From assembly GCA_021774955.1 (NCBI GenBank), contig JAJFIN010000437.1, positions 1 through 25,078 of the forward strand: a stretch of 25,078 nucleotides of DNA, read 5' to 3'. The first letter of the stretch is position 1. The number at the start of each line of letters is the position of its first letter. A model generated the notes under the pieces. That model did not search any database, was not told where the DNA came from, and saw only the letters and a program-made list of their open reading frames with translations. Of the stretch, positions 8,765 through 15,817 are shown in pieces. The position numbers and the translations under genes were made by a program. The DNA is from Alphaproteobacteria bacterium (GTDB taxonomy: Bacteria > Pseudomonadota > Alphaproteobacteria > M2410).

Positions 8765-8806
8765 TTGACCTCGGTCAAGTTGTCATCGTGAAAATCGAGC
8801 CATACT
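8765..8806 (+). promoter_or_regulatory. FNR/FixK-like box with class II-spaced -10
   Basis: A perfect palindrome TTGACCTCGGTCAA occupies 8765-8778 and fits the TTGAY-N4-RTCAA pattern of CRP/FNR-family regulators. Its centre is at 8771.5. A -10-like CATACT lies at 8801-8806, which would put transcription start near 8813, about 41.5 bases from the box centre. That is the classic spacing of class II FNR/FixK activation. The DUF465 gene begins at 8836, leaving a short leader with a GAGGAGG site. The sequence is seen directly; regulator identity and function are inferred. Confidence 0.45.
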
Positions 8807-8835
8807 CGTGTCGTGTTGGTACTGAGGAGGCAATG

Positions 8836-9075
8836 ATGGTTCACACACCGCATGAACTGGCGGAAGAGTTTCCGGGCGATGTGGATAAAATCCACAATTT
8901 GAAGGCCAGCGATGCGCATTTTGCGCGTCTGGCGGATGAATATCATGACGTCAATCGGGAAATTCATCGTTTGGAGACCCGGGTCGAAGCGGCCAGCGAA
9001 TTTCACGAAGAAGATTTACGCAAAAAACGCATGCATCTGAAGGATGAGATTGCAGGTTTTTTGGCGCGATCTTGA
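8836..9075 (+). CDS. DUF465 (YdcH-like) small coiled-coil protein
   Basis: A 79-residue soluble, highly charged protein that should form two helices packed as a coiled-coil hairpin. Helix one covers about 14-53 (KIHNLKASDAHFARLADEY), and the C-terminal part carries the family's KKRMHLKDEIAGFL. This matches the DUF465/YdcH family of small alpha-helical proteins, common in proteobacteria and without a defined role. GAGGAGG at 8824-8830 is five bases before ATG 8836; the preceding ATG at 8833 would leave only two bases and is less likely. The gene stands alone: it is separated from the SDR pair by 117 bases with its own regulatory palindrome, and it ends 15 bases from the convergent hydrolase-OsmC gene. 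Confidence 0.85.
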   Translation: MVHTPHELAEEFPGDVDKIHNLKASDAHFARLADEYHDVNREIHRLETRVEAASEFHEEDLRKKRMHLKDEIAGFLARS

Positions 9076-9090
9076 GAGATTGTGCCCTTG

Positions 9091-10314
9091 TTAAACCAAG
9101 ACCGTCTTGACCACAATGTCATTTTCAAGCGTGCGGTGAACCGGGCAGCGGTCAGCAATTTCTAACAATCGCGCGCGTTGACCTTCGTCAAGATCGCCAA
9201 CAAGCGTGATTTCTCTTTCGATAATATCAAGCAGCTTGTCCGTATCGGGACAATCAGCGCTATCGGCACAATGGTCTCGGCGATGGCTAAGATCAACGAT
9301 GAGATCCTCCAGCGGCCATTTTTTGTGATTGGCATACATGCGGATGGTCATGGAGGTGCAGGTGCCGAGCGATGTCAGAAGAAACTCATAAGGGTCGGGC
9401 CCGAGATTGTCGCCGCCGACTTTTAAAGGTTCATCGGCATAGAGGGTGTGATCATCGGTTTCGATGCGGCGCAGGAATTTGTGGTTTTCTTCATGCACAC
9501 GCACATGGCCTTTCGCGGGGCGGACCTGTGTGGCCTCGCCCTCATGGGCTTGCGGTAAATAGCGCGCCGCCCAGATGGCGATCTGTTCGGCGACATATTC
9601 AGCGTCGGCCTTTCTCGTTAAGAGATGATCGGCGGTGTCCAAGGAGATGAAACTCTTTGGGTGTTTAGCTTTTTCGAAGATCGATTTCGCTTCATCAATG
9701 GACACCGTGGCGTCGCCAGGGGCATGCATGACCAACAGCGCGCGCTTTAGTTTGCTGATGGTCGCGTCCAGAGAGTGCGTGTTTAGATCGTCTAAGAATT
9801 GTTTTTTGATTTTAAATGGCCGTCCGGCGAGGCTCACTTCTGCCTCACCGTGGACCTCGATCTGTTCACGATGAGCGTGGAATTGATCGATGACATGGTC
9901 GGGACTGCTCGGCGCACCGATGGTGACCACAGCTTTGCTTTCTTCGATGCGCGGTGCGGCGGCCAGAACCGCAGCGCCGCCTAAGCTATGGCCGACCAAG
10001 AGCGTTGGCGCTTCGTAGTGTTCGCGCAGATAATCCGCCGCGCTGACCAAATCGTCGACATTGGAGGAGAAGTTGGTATTGGCAAAATCGCCTTCGCTGT
10101 GACCCAAGCCAGTAAAATCGAAACGCAAAACACCGAACCCTCGTTCAGCTAAACGCCGGGCAATACGCGACGCCGCGGCGATGTCTTTGCTGCACGAAAA
10201 GCAATGAGCGAAAAGCGCGAAGGCTTTCGGTTTTTCTGACGGCAATTCGAGCGCACCCGCTAGAACCTCGCCTGCCTGATTGGTAAACTCAATTTTTTGT
10301 CGTTGTGCAGCCAT
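9091..10314 (-). CDS. Fused alpha/beta-hydrolase and OsmC-family protein
   Basis: A 407-residue two-domain protein. Residues 1-255 are an alpha/beta hydrolase: nucleophile elbow GHSLGG with Ser110, probable acid Asp201 in HAPGD, and His230 in TADHLL. Residues about 270-407 are an OsmC/Ohr-type domain with Cys319 (SLGTCTSMTIRMYA) and Cys390 (DRCPVHRTLEND), the two cysteines used for hydroperoxide reduction. This fusion is a known bacterial arrangement whose physiological substrate is not defined; it might cleave an ester and handle a peroxide or thiol adduct. I start at ATG 10312-10314, with AAGGA six bases upstream; an earlier ATG at 10381-10383 would add 23 unconserved residues. The AhpD-like gene lies immediately upstream on the same strand, so a shared stress operon is likely. 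Confidence 0.92.
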   Translation of the reverse strand: MAAQRQKIEFTNQAGEVLAGALELPSEKPKAFALFAHCFSCSKDIAAASRIARRLAERGFGVLRFDFTGLGHSEGDFANTNFSSNVDDLVSAADYLREHYEAPTLLVGHSLGGAAVLAAAPRIEESKAVVTIGAPSSPDHVIDQFHAHREQIEVHGEAEVSLAGRPFKIKKQFLDDLNTHSLDATISKLKRALLVMHAPGDATVSIDEAKSIFEKAKHPKSFISLDTADHLLTRKADAEYVAEQIAIWAARYLPQAHEGEATQVRPAKGHVRVHEENHKFLRRIETDDHTLYADEPLKVGGDNLGPDPYEFLLTSLGTCTSMTIRMYANHKKWPLEDLIVDLSHRRDHCADSADCPDTDKLLDIIEREITLVGDLDEGQRARLLEIADRCPVHRTLENDIVVKTVLV

Positions 10315-10392
10315 GTCTTTTCCTTCGCCTGTTTTGGCAAAATGGGGTGCGGAGTGCTCATGCTCAAGAGGGGCGGGCATCACAAGTCTGTG

Positions 10393-10998
10393 TTAGCAGT
10401 GACCCCAATCGTCGACATCTTTTGAGTTACCCGGCGAAAGGCCAAGCACTTCGCCCTCGGTGGTGCAGCCGAGGCCGAGGACCGTGCGATTGGCGTAGTT
10501 GAAATAGGCCGTGACCTGATTAATTTCCAGGATCTCACCGTCATCTAATCCGGCAGCCCGCAGAGCCTTTATATCGTGCTCGGTGAGCTCTGATGGTGCG
10601 CGGGTTAGTCTTGCGGCGTGAAGAAGGGCAGCTTGCTGGCGTGGATCGAACGGGCCGGTCAATACTTGTTCGGTTTTCAAGGCTTCAATGATCGCGTCGG
10701 CTTTGACATCGTCATTGACTAGACGTCGTAGACCGGCGCTGTGATGCTCAACGCAATACGCACATTGATTGAGCACCGAAACCCAGGTCCCGATCACCTC
10801 TAAAAACCATTTAGGCAGTGTGTTGTGCGGGTGATGCAGCACGGCTTTGTAAAGCGCCATATGACCTTCGAGCGTGTGCGGCCGCAATGAATGAGAGGCG
10901 AGCACGTTGTCGATCTGGCCGTCGGGCCCGGCCACGCGGTCATAGACTTTTTTCAAGCGGTCGGTGGCGTCCTCCGCGCTGATGGTTTCAATCCACAT
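10393..10998 (-). CDS. AhpD-like peroxidase-related carboxymuconolactone decarboxylase-family protein
   Basis: A 201-residue all-helical protein of the AhpD/CMD superfamily, in the uncharacterised peroxidase-related subgroup. The redox motif is CAYCVEHH, with Cys79, Cys82 and His86, preceded by a conserved glutamate (Glu67) in WFLEVIG. In AhpD these residues form the proton relay and disulfide that reduce an alkyl hydroperoxide reductase. The later TAYFNYANRTVLGLG and the C-terminal WGHC tail are usual for this subgroup. Its ribosome binding site AAGGA overlaps the stop of the upstream LysE-type gene (stop to start only four bases), so the two are almost certainly translated from one transcript. 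With the hydrolase-OsmC gene downstream it suggests a small peroxide or electrophile defence unit. Confidence 0.9.
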   Translation of the reverse strand: MWIETISAEDATDRLKKVYDRVAGPDGQIDNVLASHSLRPHTLEGHMALYKAVLHHPHNTLPKWFLEVIGTWVSVLNQCAYCVEHHSAGLRRLVNDDVKADAIIEALKTEQVLTGPFDPRQQAALLHAARLTRAPSELTEHDIKALRAAGLDDGEILEINQVTAYFNYANRTVLGLGCTTEGEVLGLSPGNSKDVDDWGHC

Positions 10999-11002
10999 GG
11001 GT

Positions 11003-11653
11003 TTATTCCTTTACGGCTGCATCGGTGTCGGACCCGACAAAGGCGGCCAGTGCTCCGAGCGCGATCAATATCGATCCGCTGATATAATTGCTGACTTTTG
11101 CTATGCGCGGGTTTCTGCGCAGAAAAGAAGACGCGCTGCCGGCCAGGAGCGCCCACAGCCCATCGCAAAAAATGGCGAGTGTGATAAATGTTCCACCTAG
11201 GATCAAAATCTGTGATGCGACGGCCCCTCGCGCGGGTTCGATAAATTGAGGCAGAAAAGCCAGAAAGAAAAGAGCCGTTTTCGGATTAAATAAATTGACC
11301 AGGAACCCTTCGCGAAACAACCGCCAATGTGCTTTGTCGGCTGTGACTTGCGGGGGCATGAGGGTTTCGCGCGCCAGCAAATGCCGAATGCCGAGATAGA
11401 TTAAATAGGCGGCGCCCAGATATTTGACGAAGGCAAAGGCGAAGGCGGATGAAACCAGGATTGCCGATAAGCCGAAAGCCGCAGCGGCAATATGAACGGC
11501 TGCCCCGCATTGAACGCCGAGCACGGACACCAGGCCCGCGGTTCGTCCTTGGGCGAGGCTACGGGCGACAATGTAAAAAACCGCCGGACCGGGGATCAGC
11601 AGGAACACTAGGCTTGCGCCTACGAATATAAGGAGGGTCGCGATGTCGGGCAT
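11003..11653 (-). CDS. LysE/RhtB-family exporter
   Basis: A 216-residue inner-membrane protein with about six hydrophobic segments. The N-terminal LVFLLIPGPAVFYIVARSL is the family signature (xPGPxxxxv), followed by GRTAGLVSVLGVQCGAAVH and the YLGAAYLIYLGIRHL helix. Members export amino acids, homoserine lactones or related metabolites; the substrate cannot be assigned. I choose ATG 11651-11653 because it starts right at the first helix; an ATG at 11725 would overlap the conserved C-terminus of the DUF1674 gene. The ribosome binding site is weak. It is the first gene of the LysE - AhpD-like - hydrolase/OsmC run and follows the DUF1674 gene by 31 bases, so it could also be read from that promoter. 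Confidence 0.88.
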   Translation of the reverse strand: MPDIATLLIFVGASLVFLLIPGPAVFYIVARSLAQGRTAGLVSVLGVQCGAAVHIAAAAFGLSAILVSSAFAFAFVKYLGAAYLIYLGIRHLLARETLMPPQVTADKAHWRLFREGFLVNLFNPKTALFFLAFLPQFIEPARGAVASQILILGGTFITLAIFCDGLWALLAGSASSFLRRNPRIAKVSNYISGSILIALGALAAFVGSDTDAAVKE

Positions 11654-11684
11654 GGGTTGCGGCTTTCGTGTGGTCAATAATGGC

Positions 11685-11894
11685 TTAGAAATCAACGCAG
11701 ACACCGCTTTTTTCCCAATCGCCATAACGGGTGGGTTCCGGGCCCTTGCGGCCTTTGTGTTCTGTCGCCAAAGTTTCTGTTTCGGCTGCGGAACGGCGTG
11801 CGTCAGCCTCTTTTAGAGCGCGCTGAGCAGTGGGTGGCAAGTCTTCGAAACGTTTCTTTGATGCTGATTGTGGTGTTTGTGGCGCGTTTGTCAT
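11685..11894 (-). CDS. DUF1674 protein, SDHAF4-like succinate dehydrogenase assembly factor
   Basis: A 69-residue protein ending in GPEPTRYGDWEKSGVCVDF, the hallmark of the DUF1674 / SDHAF4 family. In mitochondria SDHAF4 binds flavinylated SdhA and shields it before assembly with SdhB. The alphaproteobacterial relatives are presumed to do the same, but that is inference here. The N-terminal half is polar and probably disordered. I take ATG 11892-11894 as the start, since upstream codons are not conserved-looking; AGAAAG lies shortly before it. It is divergent from htpX with 113 bases between. DUF1674, htpX and rsmB are frequent neighbours in this class. Confidence 0.88.
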   Translation of the reverse strand: MTNAPQTPQSASKKRFEDLPPTAQRALKEADARRSAAETETLATEHKGRKGPEPTRYGDWEKSGVCVDF

Positions 11895-12007
11895 TAGGCT
11901 TTCTGCGGTTCTGCTGGAGTGGTCGCTTGAATGGCATCGATCACCCCCTAAATAAGACAAAACCACTGTGAAACGAAGACACAATTTCTCGATAGGTATC
12001 TGACTTT

Positions 12008-12880
12008 ATGGGATATGGACGAACGGCGATCCTCCTAGCGGCTTTAACGGCGTTGTTTCTATTTGTCGGGTATATGATCGCTGGCGAGGGCGGCATGATG
12101 ATCGCCCTCATGGTGGCCATTGCCATGAATGTTTTTTCCTATTGGAACTCCGATAAATTAGTGTTGCGCATGTATGGCGCCAAAGCGGTCAATGAAACGA
12201 CAGCGCCTGACTATGTGCGCATCGTGCGGCGGCTTTCAGAAAATGCCGGCCTGCCGATGCCTGCGACCTATATTATGGATAATCCGCAGCCCAATGCCTT
12301 TGCGACCGGGCGCGACCCGGCCCATGCAGCGGTAGCAGCGACCACGGGCTTGCTCGAGGCGATGACATCGCAAGAGATCGCAGGTGTTATGGCCCATGAA
12401 CTCGCTCATATCAAAAACTGCGATACGCTGACCATGACGATTACGGCGACGCTGGCCGGGGCGCTTTCCATGCTGGCGAACTTTGCCCTGTTCTTTGGCC
12501 GTGGCCGCAACGGCCCGGGTGGTTTTGTGGGGACCCTGGCGATTGCCATTCTGGCGCCGATGGCGGCGGGTCTTGTACAATTTGCTATTAGCCGCTCGCG
12601 CGAGTTTCAGGCCGACAAAATGGGGGCTGAGATTTGCGGGCGACCTTTATGGCTCGCCTCGGCGCTTGAAAAATTAGAGCGCGGGTCCATTCAGATCGAC
12701 AATCGCCAGGCCGAAGACCATCCAGCAACCGCCCATATGTTCATTGTCAATCCGCTTCATGGCGGCAATATGCGCAAGCTCTTTTCAACTCACCCCAGCA
12801 CGCAAGACCGTGTCGACCGTTTGCACGAGCTTGCCCGCGCCCAATCGCAGGCGACGCGCCCTGGTGGGGTTTGGGGTTAA
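12008..12880 (+). CDS. htpX: HtpX membrane zinc metalloprotease
   Basis: A 290-residue M48 metalloprotease of the inner membrane involved in quality control of damaged membrane proteins, partnering FtsH in well-studied bacteria. Two N-terminal helices (about 5-25 and 29-46) precede the cytosolic domain. The zinc site is HELAH (His130, Glu131, His134), with the third ligand Glu199 in SREFQAD. Two more hydrophobic segments lie at about 147-167 and 172-193. FSTHPSTQDRVDRL near the C-terminus is the usual ending. The length is normal. The ribosome binding site before ATG 12008 is weak (ATAGGT). A 206-base gap with a large palindrome separates it from rsmB. Confidence 0.96.
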   Translation: MGYGRTAILLAALTALFLFVGYMIAGEGGMMIALMVAIAMNVFSYWNSDKLVLRMYGAKAVNETTAPDYVRIVRRLSENAGLPMPATYIMDNPQPNAFATGRDPAHAAVAATTGLLEAMTSQEIAGVMAHELAHIKNCDTLTMTITATLAGALSMLANFALFFGRGRNGPGGFVGTLAIAILAPMAAGLVQFAISRSREFQADKMGAEICGRPLWLASALEKLERGSIQIDNRQAEDHPATAHMFIVNPLHGGNMRKLFSTHPSTQDRVDRLHELARAQSQATRPGGVWG

Positions 12881-12904
12881 GTCTTTTGGGGAAATATGGC
12901 ATAT

Positions 12905-12974
12905 CCGCCCACTCCCCCTGCCCAACCACCCCTAGGGTATCCTTATCTGGTGGTTGGGCAGGGGGAGTGGGCGG
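12905..12974. repeat. Perfect 26-bp inverted repeat between htpX and rsmB
   Basis: The arms 12905-12930 and 12949-12974 are exact reverse complements over 26 bases, separated by an 18-base loop beginning CCTAGGGTATCC. The left arm is strongly pyrimidine-rich (CACTCCCCCTGCCCAACC), so each strand has a marked C/G skew. As RNA it would form a very stable hairpin. No U-tract follows on either side, so a standard intrinsic terminator is unlikely. Candidates are a REP/MITE-like dispersed palindrome, an mRNA-stabilising or processing hairpin between htpX and rsmB, or a protein-binding site. Confidence 0.9.
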
Positions 12975-13086
12975 CGCAGGCGGTTTCGACGGATGTCGAA
13001 ATTATTCCAAGCCATTTCCTGCTCGCGCTTTCTGGGCATTCTCTCTAGAACCATCCAAACTTTTGACCGTTCTTGAAAGAAACTAG

Positions 13087-14382
13087 ATGCAAGGTTTGGA
13101 TGCGCGGCGTGTGGCGCTCGATATTTTGGAAGATGTGCTTGATCGGCAGCGTGCACTCGATGATGCCTTAGCCCAAGCTAATGATGGTAAGGCGCGTAAA
13201 TTTGACCCTCGCGACCGGGCTTTTGTTCGGGTGCTGGTGACGATGACGTTGAGGCGGTTGGGCGAGATCGATGCCGTCATCAGTCAATTTCTTGCAAAGC
13301 CTCTGCCCAAAAAGGCTCAACGGGCAAAACATATTCTGCAACTGGGAGCGGCCCAGGTCCTGTTTTTGGATGTGGCGGCCCATGCGGCTGTGACCACGAG
13401 TGTTGCCCTGTCAAAACAAGACAATACTTCTCGACCCTTCAGTAAGCTGATCAATGCAGTGATGCGGCGGGTAAGCGAACTGACATACGAACTTGATGCC
13501 AAAGAAGCCGCGTCTCTAAACACACCGAATTGGCTTTTAGATTCTTGGACGCGTGCCTATGGTGAAGACAAAGCAATTGCCATTGCCCAAGCTCATTGCG
13601 TGACACCGCCCCTTGATCTGTCGGTTCGAGATGATGCCGCTGGTTGGGCGGAACGGTTGAGTGGCACCGTGTTGCCAAACGGTTCGGTACGCCTGCCGCA
13701 GGCGACAGATGTTGCTAAACTGGATGGCTTTGCCGAGGGGGCATGGTGGGTTCAAGATGCCGCGGCTACGCTGCCGATTCGGTTGCTGGGAATAAGTGAA
13801 GGTGACCGTGTTTTGGACCTCTGCGCGGCGCCGGGTGGGAAGACCTTGCAGCTGGCGGCGCTAGGCGCGCAGGTGACAGCCATTGATCGATCTGCGCCAC
13901 GGCTTAAGCGGGTCGAAGAAAATCTCAAAAGGGTCGGGCTTGAGGCTGAGATCCTATGCGCCGACGTGGCAGCCTATGAACCCGAAGCGCTGTTTCCCTT
14001 CATCTTGCTTGATGCGCCTTGCTCGGCTACCGGGACGATAAGGCGCCATCCGGATGTGCCCTTTACGAAATCCCCAAAGGATGTCGTTGACGTGGTGGCG
14101 GTTCAAAGCCGATTGCTTGATGCGGCCTTTGCCATGTTGGCGCCGGGTGGACAATTAGTTTATTGCGTTTGCTCGCTGGAGCAAGCCGAAGGGGAAGCGC
14201 AGATAGAAGATTTTCTGGCGCGCCAGCCTCAAGGTCAATTTGACGCTATCTCTGTTGACGAGAGCCCTGACCTCAAAGAATTTGTGAGCGCTGCGGGAAC
14301 CTTGCGTACTTTACCATGTTGTTGGCCAGAGCGAGGGGGTCTCGATGGCTTCTTCGCGGCGCGGTTAACTAAATCGAAATAA
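13087..14382 (+). CDS. rsmB: 16S rRNA (cytosine-967-C5) methyltransferase RsmB
   Basis: A 431-residue enzyme. The N-terminal 140 residues or so form a NusB-like RNA-binding domain (ARRVALDILEDVL, RDRAFVRVLVTMTLRRLGEID). The SAM-binding motif I is DLCAAPGGKT (244-253). Motif IV is DAPCSATG with Cys312, which releases the product. Motif VI is YCVCSLEQAEGE with Cys362, the nucleophile that attacks C6 of the cytosine. The family normally reads TCS at motif VI; here it is VCS, but the key Cys-Ser is kept. It methylates C967 of 16S rRNA (E. coli numbering) on the naked RNA. The start is ATG 13087, with a poor ribosome binding site. Confidence 0.94.
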   Translation: MQGLDARRVALDILEDVLDRQRALDDALAQANDGKARKFDPRDRAFVRVLVTMTLRRLGEIDAVISQFLAKPLPKKAQRAKHILQLGAAQVLFLDVAAHAAVTTSVALSKQDNTSRPFSKLINAVMRRVSELTYELDAKEAASLNTPNWLLDSWTRAYGEDKAIAIAQAHCVTPPLDLSVRDDAAGWAERLSGTVLPNGSVRLPQATDVAKLDGFAEGAWWVQDAAATLPIRLLGISEGDRVLDLCAAPGGKTLQLAALGAQVTAIDRSAPRLKRVEENLKRVGLEAEILCADVAAYEPEALFPFILLDAPCSATGTIRRHPDVPFTKSPKDVVDVVAVQSRLLDAAFAMLAPGGQLVYCVCSLEQAEGEAQIEDFLARQPQGQFDAISVDESPDLKEFVSAAGTLRTLPCCWPERGGLDGFFAARLTKSK

Positions 14383-14420
14383 GCCTCCTCCCCTTCGCCC
14401 TTTCAGCGCCATTGTTTGGT

Positions 14421-14454
14421 CACGATTGTCGGGTGCTATGCACTCAGAATCGTG
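14421..14454. promoter_or_regulatory. Nested inverted repeats upstream of the lipoprotein gene
   Basis: Outer arms CACGATT (14421-14427) and AATCGTG (14448-14454) are exact complements. Inside them GTGC (14433-14436) and GCAC (14440-14443) form a second, smaller dyad around TAT. The element ends 25 bases before the GTG start of the lipoprotein gene. It could be an operator or a 5'-leader hairpin. The repeats are seen directly; the role is not known. Confidence 0.4.
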
Positions 14455-14479
14455 GATCTAGTTTTAAGGGAGAAAGATC

Positions 14480-14968
14480 GTGGATTACGGAATTTCGATT
14501 AAAAGAGTGGCGGCTAGCGCCTTTGTGGCTGTCGGTCTTACCTTGTCAGGCTGTGCAACTGATTTGAGTGGCGGTTCTTATTCCCGTGCCAATGTTGGTG
14601 ATGTCCAGCATGTTACTCGCGGAACTGTTGTCAGCGTTCGTTATGTCAAAATTGAAGGTACGAAATCTGGCATCGGTGCTGCTACCGGTGCAGTGCTTGG
14701 TGGTGCGGCTGGATCAGAAATTGGCGAAGGTGATGCGGCTCGTGTTGCCGGTGTGCTTGGTGGTGCGGTTCTCGGTGGCTTGCTTGGTTCTGCGGCTGAA
14801 AAGGGTGTTACTCAATCCCAAGGTTATGAATATGTCATTCGCAAGCCCAATGGTGACTTGGTCACCATCGTTCAGGGTGCGGATGGGCCCGCCATTCAGG
14901 CTGGAACACCGGTTATGATTGTCCATGGCCAGCGCGCGCGTGTGGTTCCAGACACTTCCTATTATTGA
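14480..14968 (+). CDS. Outer-membrane lipoprotein with glycine-zipper domain (SlyB/Pcp-like)
   Basis: A 162-residue lipoprotein. The signal peptide ends in the lipobox LSGC with Cys25; Ala-Thr-Asp follow, so there is no Asp at +2 and outer-membrane sorting is expected. Residues about 60-108 form a glycine-zipper two-helix segment (GIGAATGAVLGGAAGSEIG and VAGVLGGAVLGGLLGSAA). The C-terminal part (about 114-155) looks like a small beta domain (YEYVIRKPNGDLVTIVQ). This is the architecture of SlyB/Pcp-type proteins, which brace the outer membrane or its proteins under stress. The start is GTG 14480 with GGGAG seven bases upstream. The gene appears monocistronic: its own upstream dyad and a strong terminator after it. 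Codon use looks optimised relative to neighbours, hinting at high expression (qualitative impression). Confidence 0.88.
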   Translation: MDYGISIKRVAASAFVAVGLTLSGCATDLSGGSYSRANVGDVQHVTRGTVVSVRYVKIEGTKSGIGAATGAVLGGAAGSEIGEGDAARVAGVLGGAVLGGLLGSAAEKGVTQSQGYEYVIRKPNGDLVTIVQGADGPAIQAGTPVMIVHGQRARVVPDTSYY

Positions 14969-14996
14969 TCCCCAACATCTTTTGTTGGTAACTTCG

Positions 14997-15024
14997 GGCG
15001 GGTGACGTTTCACCCGCCTTTTTT
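14997..15024 (+). terminator. Rho-independent terminator of the lipoprotein gene
   Basis: A nine-base perfect stem GGCGGGTGA / TCACCCGCC (14997-15005 and 15010-15018) with loop CGTT is followed by six T residues (15019-15024). It sits 28 bases after the lipoprotein stop codon. It also argues that rpe starts downstream of it, not inside it. Confidence 0.93.
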
Positions 15025-15121
15025 GCGCGCGGATTGCTTGAACGGACCAATCGCCGATGATAAGCAAGGCTGGTACCTGTTCGGGGTGACCGAACTGCCC
15101 AAGCCAGTTGGAAGATATTAT

Positions 15122-15799
15122 ATGGCAAGTGGCTTCAAGCCAGAACATGTCAAGATCGCCCCCTCCATTTTATCTGCGGATTTCGCCGCGTTGGGCCAGG
15201 AGGTGCGCGATATTTCTGCAGCCGGGGCTGACTACATCCATATCGATGTTATGGACGGGCACTTTGTTCCCAACATCACTATCGGTCCGAGCGTGATCAA
15301 GGCCTTGAATCCGCATAGTCAGCAGCCGTTCGATGTTCATTTGATGATCGCACCAGTAGATCCTTATATTGAGGCGTTTATCGATGCTGGGGCTGACATC
15401 ATATCGGTGCATCCGGAAGCAAGCCCCCATGTTCACCGCACATTGCAAGCGATCAAAGGTGCAGGCGTTAAGGCGGGTCTGGTGCTCAATCCAGGAACAC
15501 CGGCTTCTTTTGTCGATCCAGTGATCGATATGGTCGACCTTATTTTGGTGATGAGCGTTAATCCAGGTTTCGGTGGACAATCCTTTATCGAAAGTCAGCT
15601 GCGTAAGATTGAAGACCTACGCGCACGTATTACCCAATCGGGTCGTGCGATTGAGTTGGAAGTTGATGGCGGCGTAAATTTTGACAATGCAGCCAAGATT
15701 GTTGCTGCCGGTGCAGATGTTCTGGTCGCCGGAACGGCGAGCTTTAAGGGCGGCCAAGAACAGTATGCGGAGAATATTCGCCGTCTTCGTGGCGCTTGA
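15122..15799 (+). CDS. rpe: Ribulose-phosphate 3-epimerase
   Basis: A 225-residue TIM-barrel enzyme interconverting D-ribulose 5-phosphate and D-xylulose 5-phosphate in the pentose phosphate pathway. Signatures in order are IAPSILSADFAALG, YIHIDVMDGHFVPNITIGP (the metal-binding Asp and His), FDVHLMI, ISVHPEA, VMSVNPGFGGQSFI and LEVDGGVN (catalytic Asp). The phosphate site is VAGTASF. I start at ATG 15122 with GGAAG seven bases upstream; extending to 15002 would place the preceding terminator inside the gene. The heparinase-like gene follows almost directly, so the two are very probably co-transcribed. Confidence 0.96.
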   Translation: MASGFKPEHVKIAPSILSADFAALGQEVRDISAAGADYIHIDVMDGHFVPNITIGPSVIKALNPHSQQPFDVHLMIAPVDPYIEAFIDAGADIISVHPEASPHVHRTLQAIKGAGVKAGLVLNPGTPASFVDPVIDMVDLILVMSVNPGFGGQSFIESQLRKIEDLRARITQSGRAIELEVDGGVNFDNAAKIVAAGADVLVAGTASFKGGQEQYAENIRRLRGA

Positions 15800-15817
15800 T
15801 TGAGTGGGGAAGGCGGG

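Noticed and set aside
11654..11725. N-terminal extension of the LysE-type exporter
   Set aside because: It overlaps the conserved C-terminus of the DUF1674 gene in another frame and precedes the natural first helix.
15002..15121. A 40-residue N-terminal extension of Rpe
   Set aside because: It would begin inside a strong intrinsic terminator, and Rpe proteins start close to the IAPSILSADF segment.
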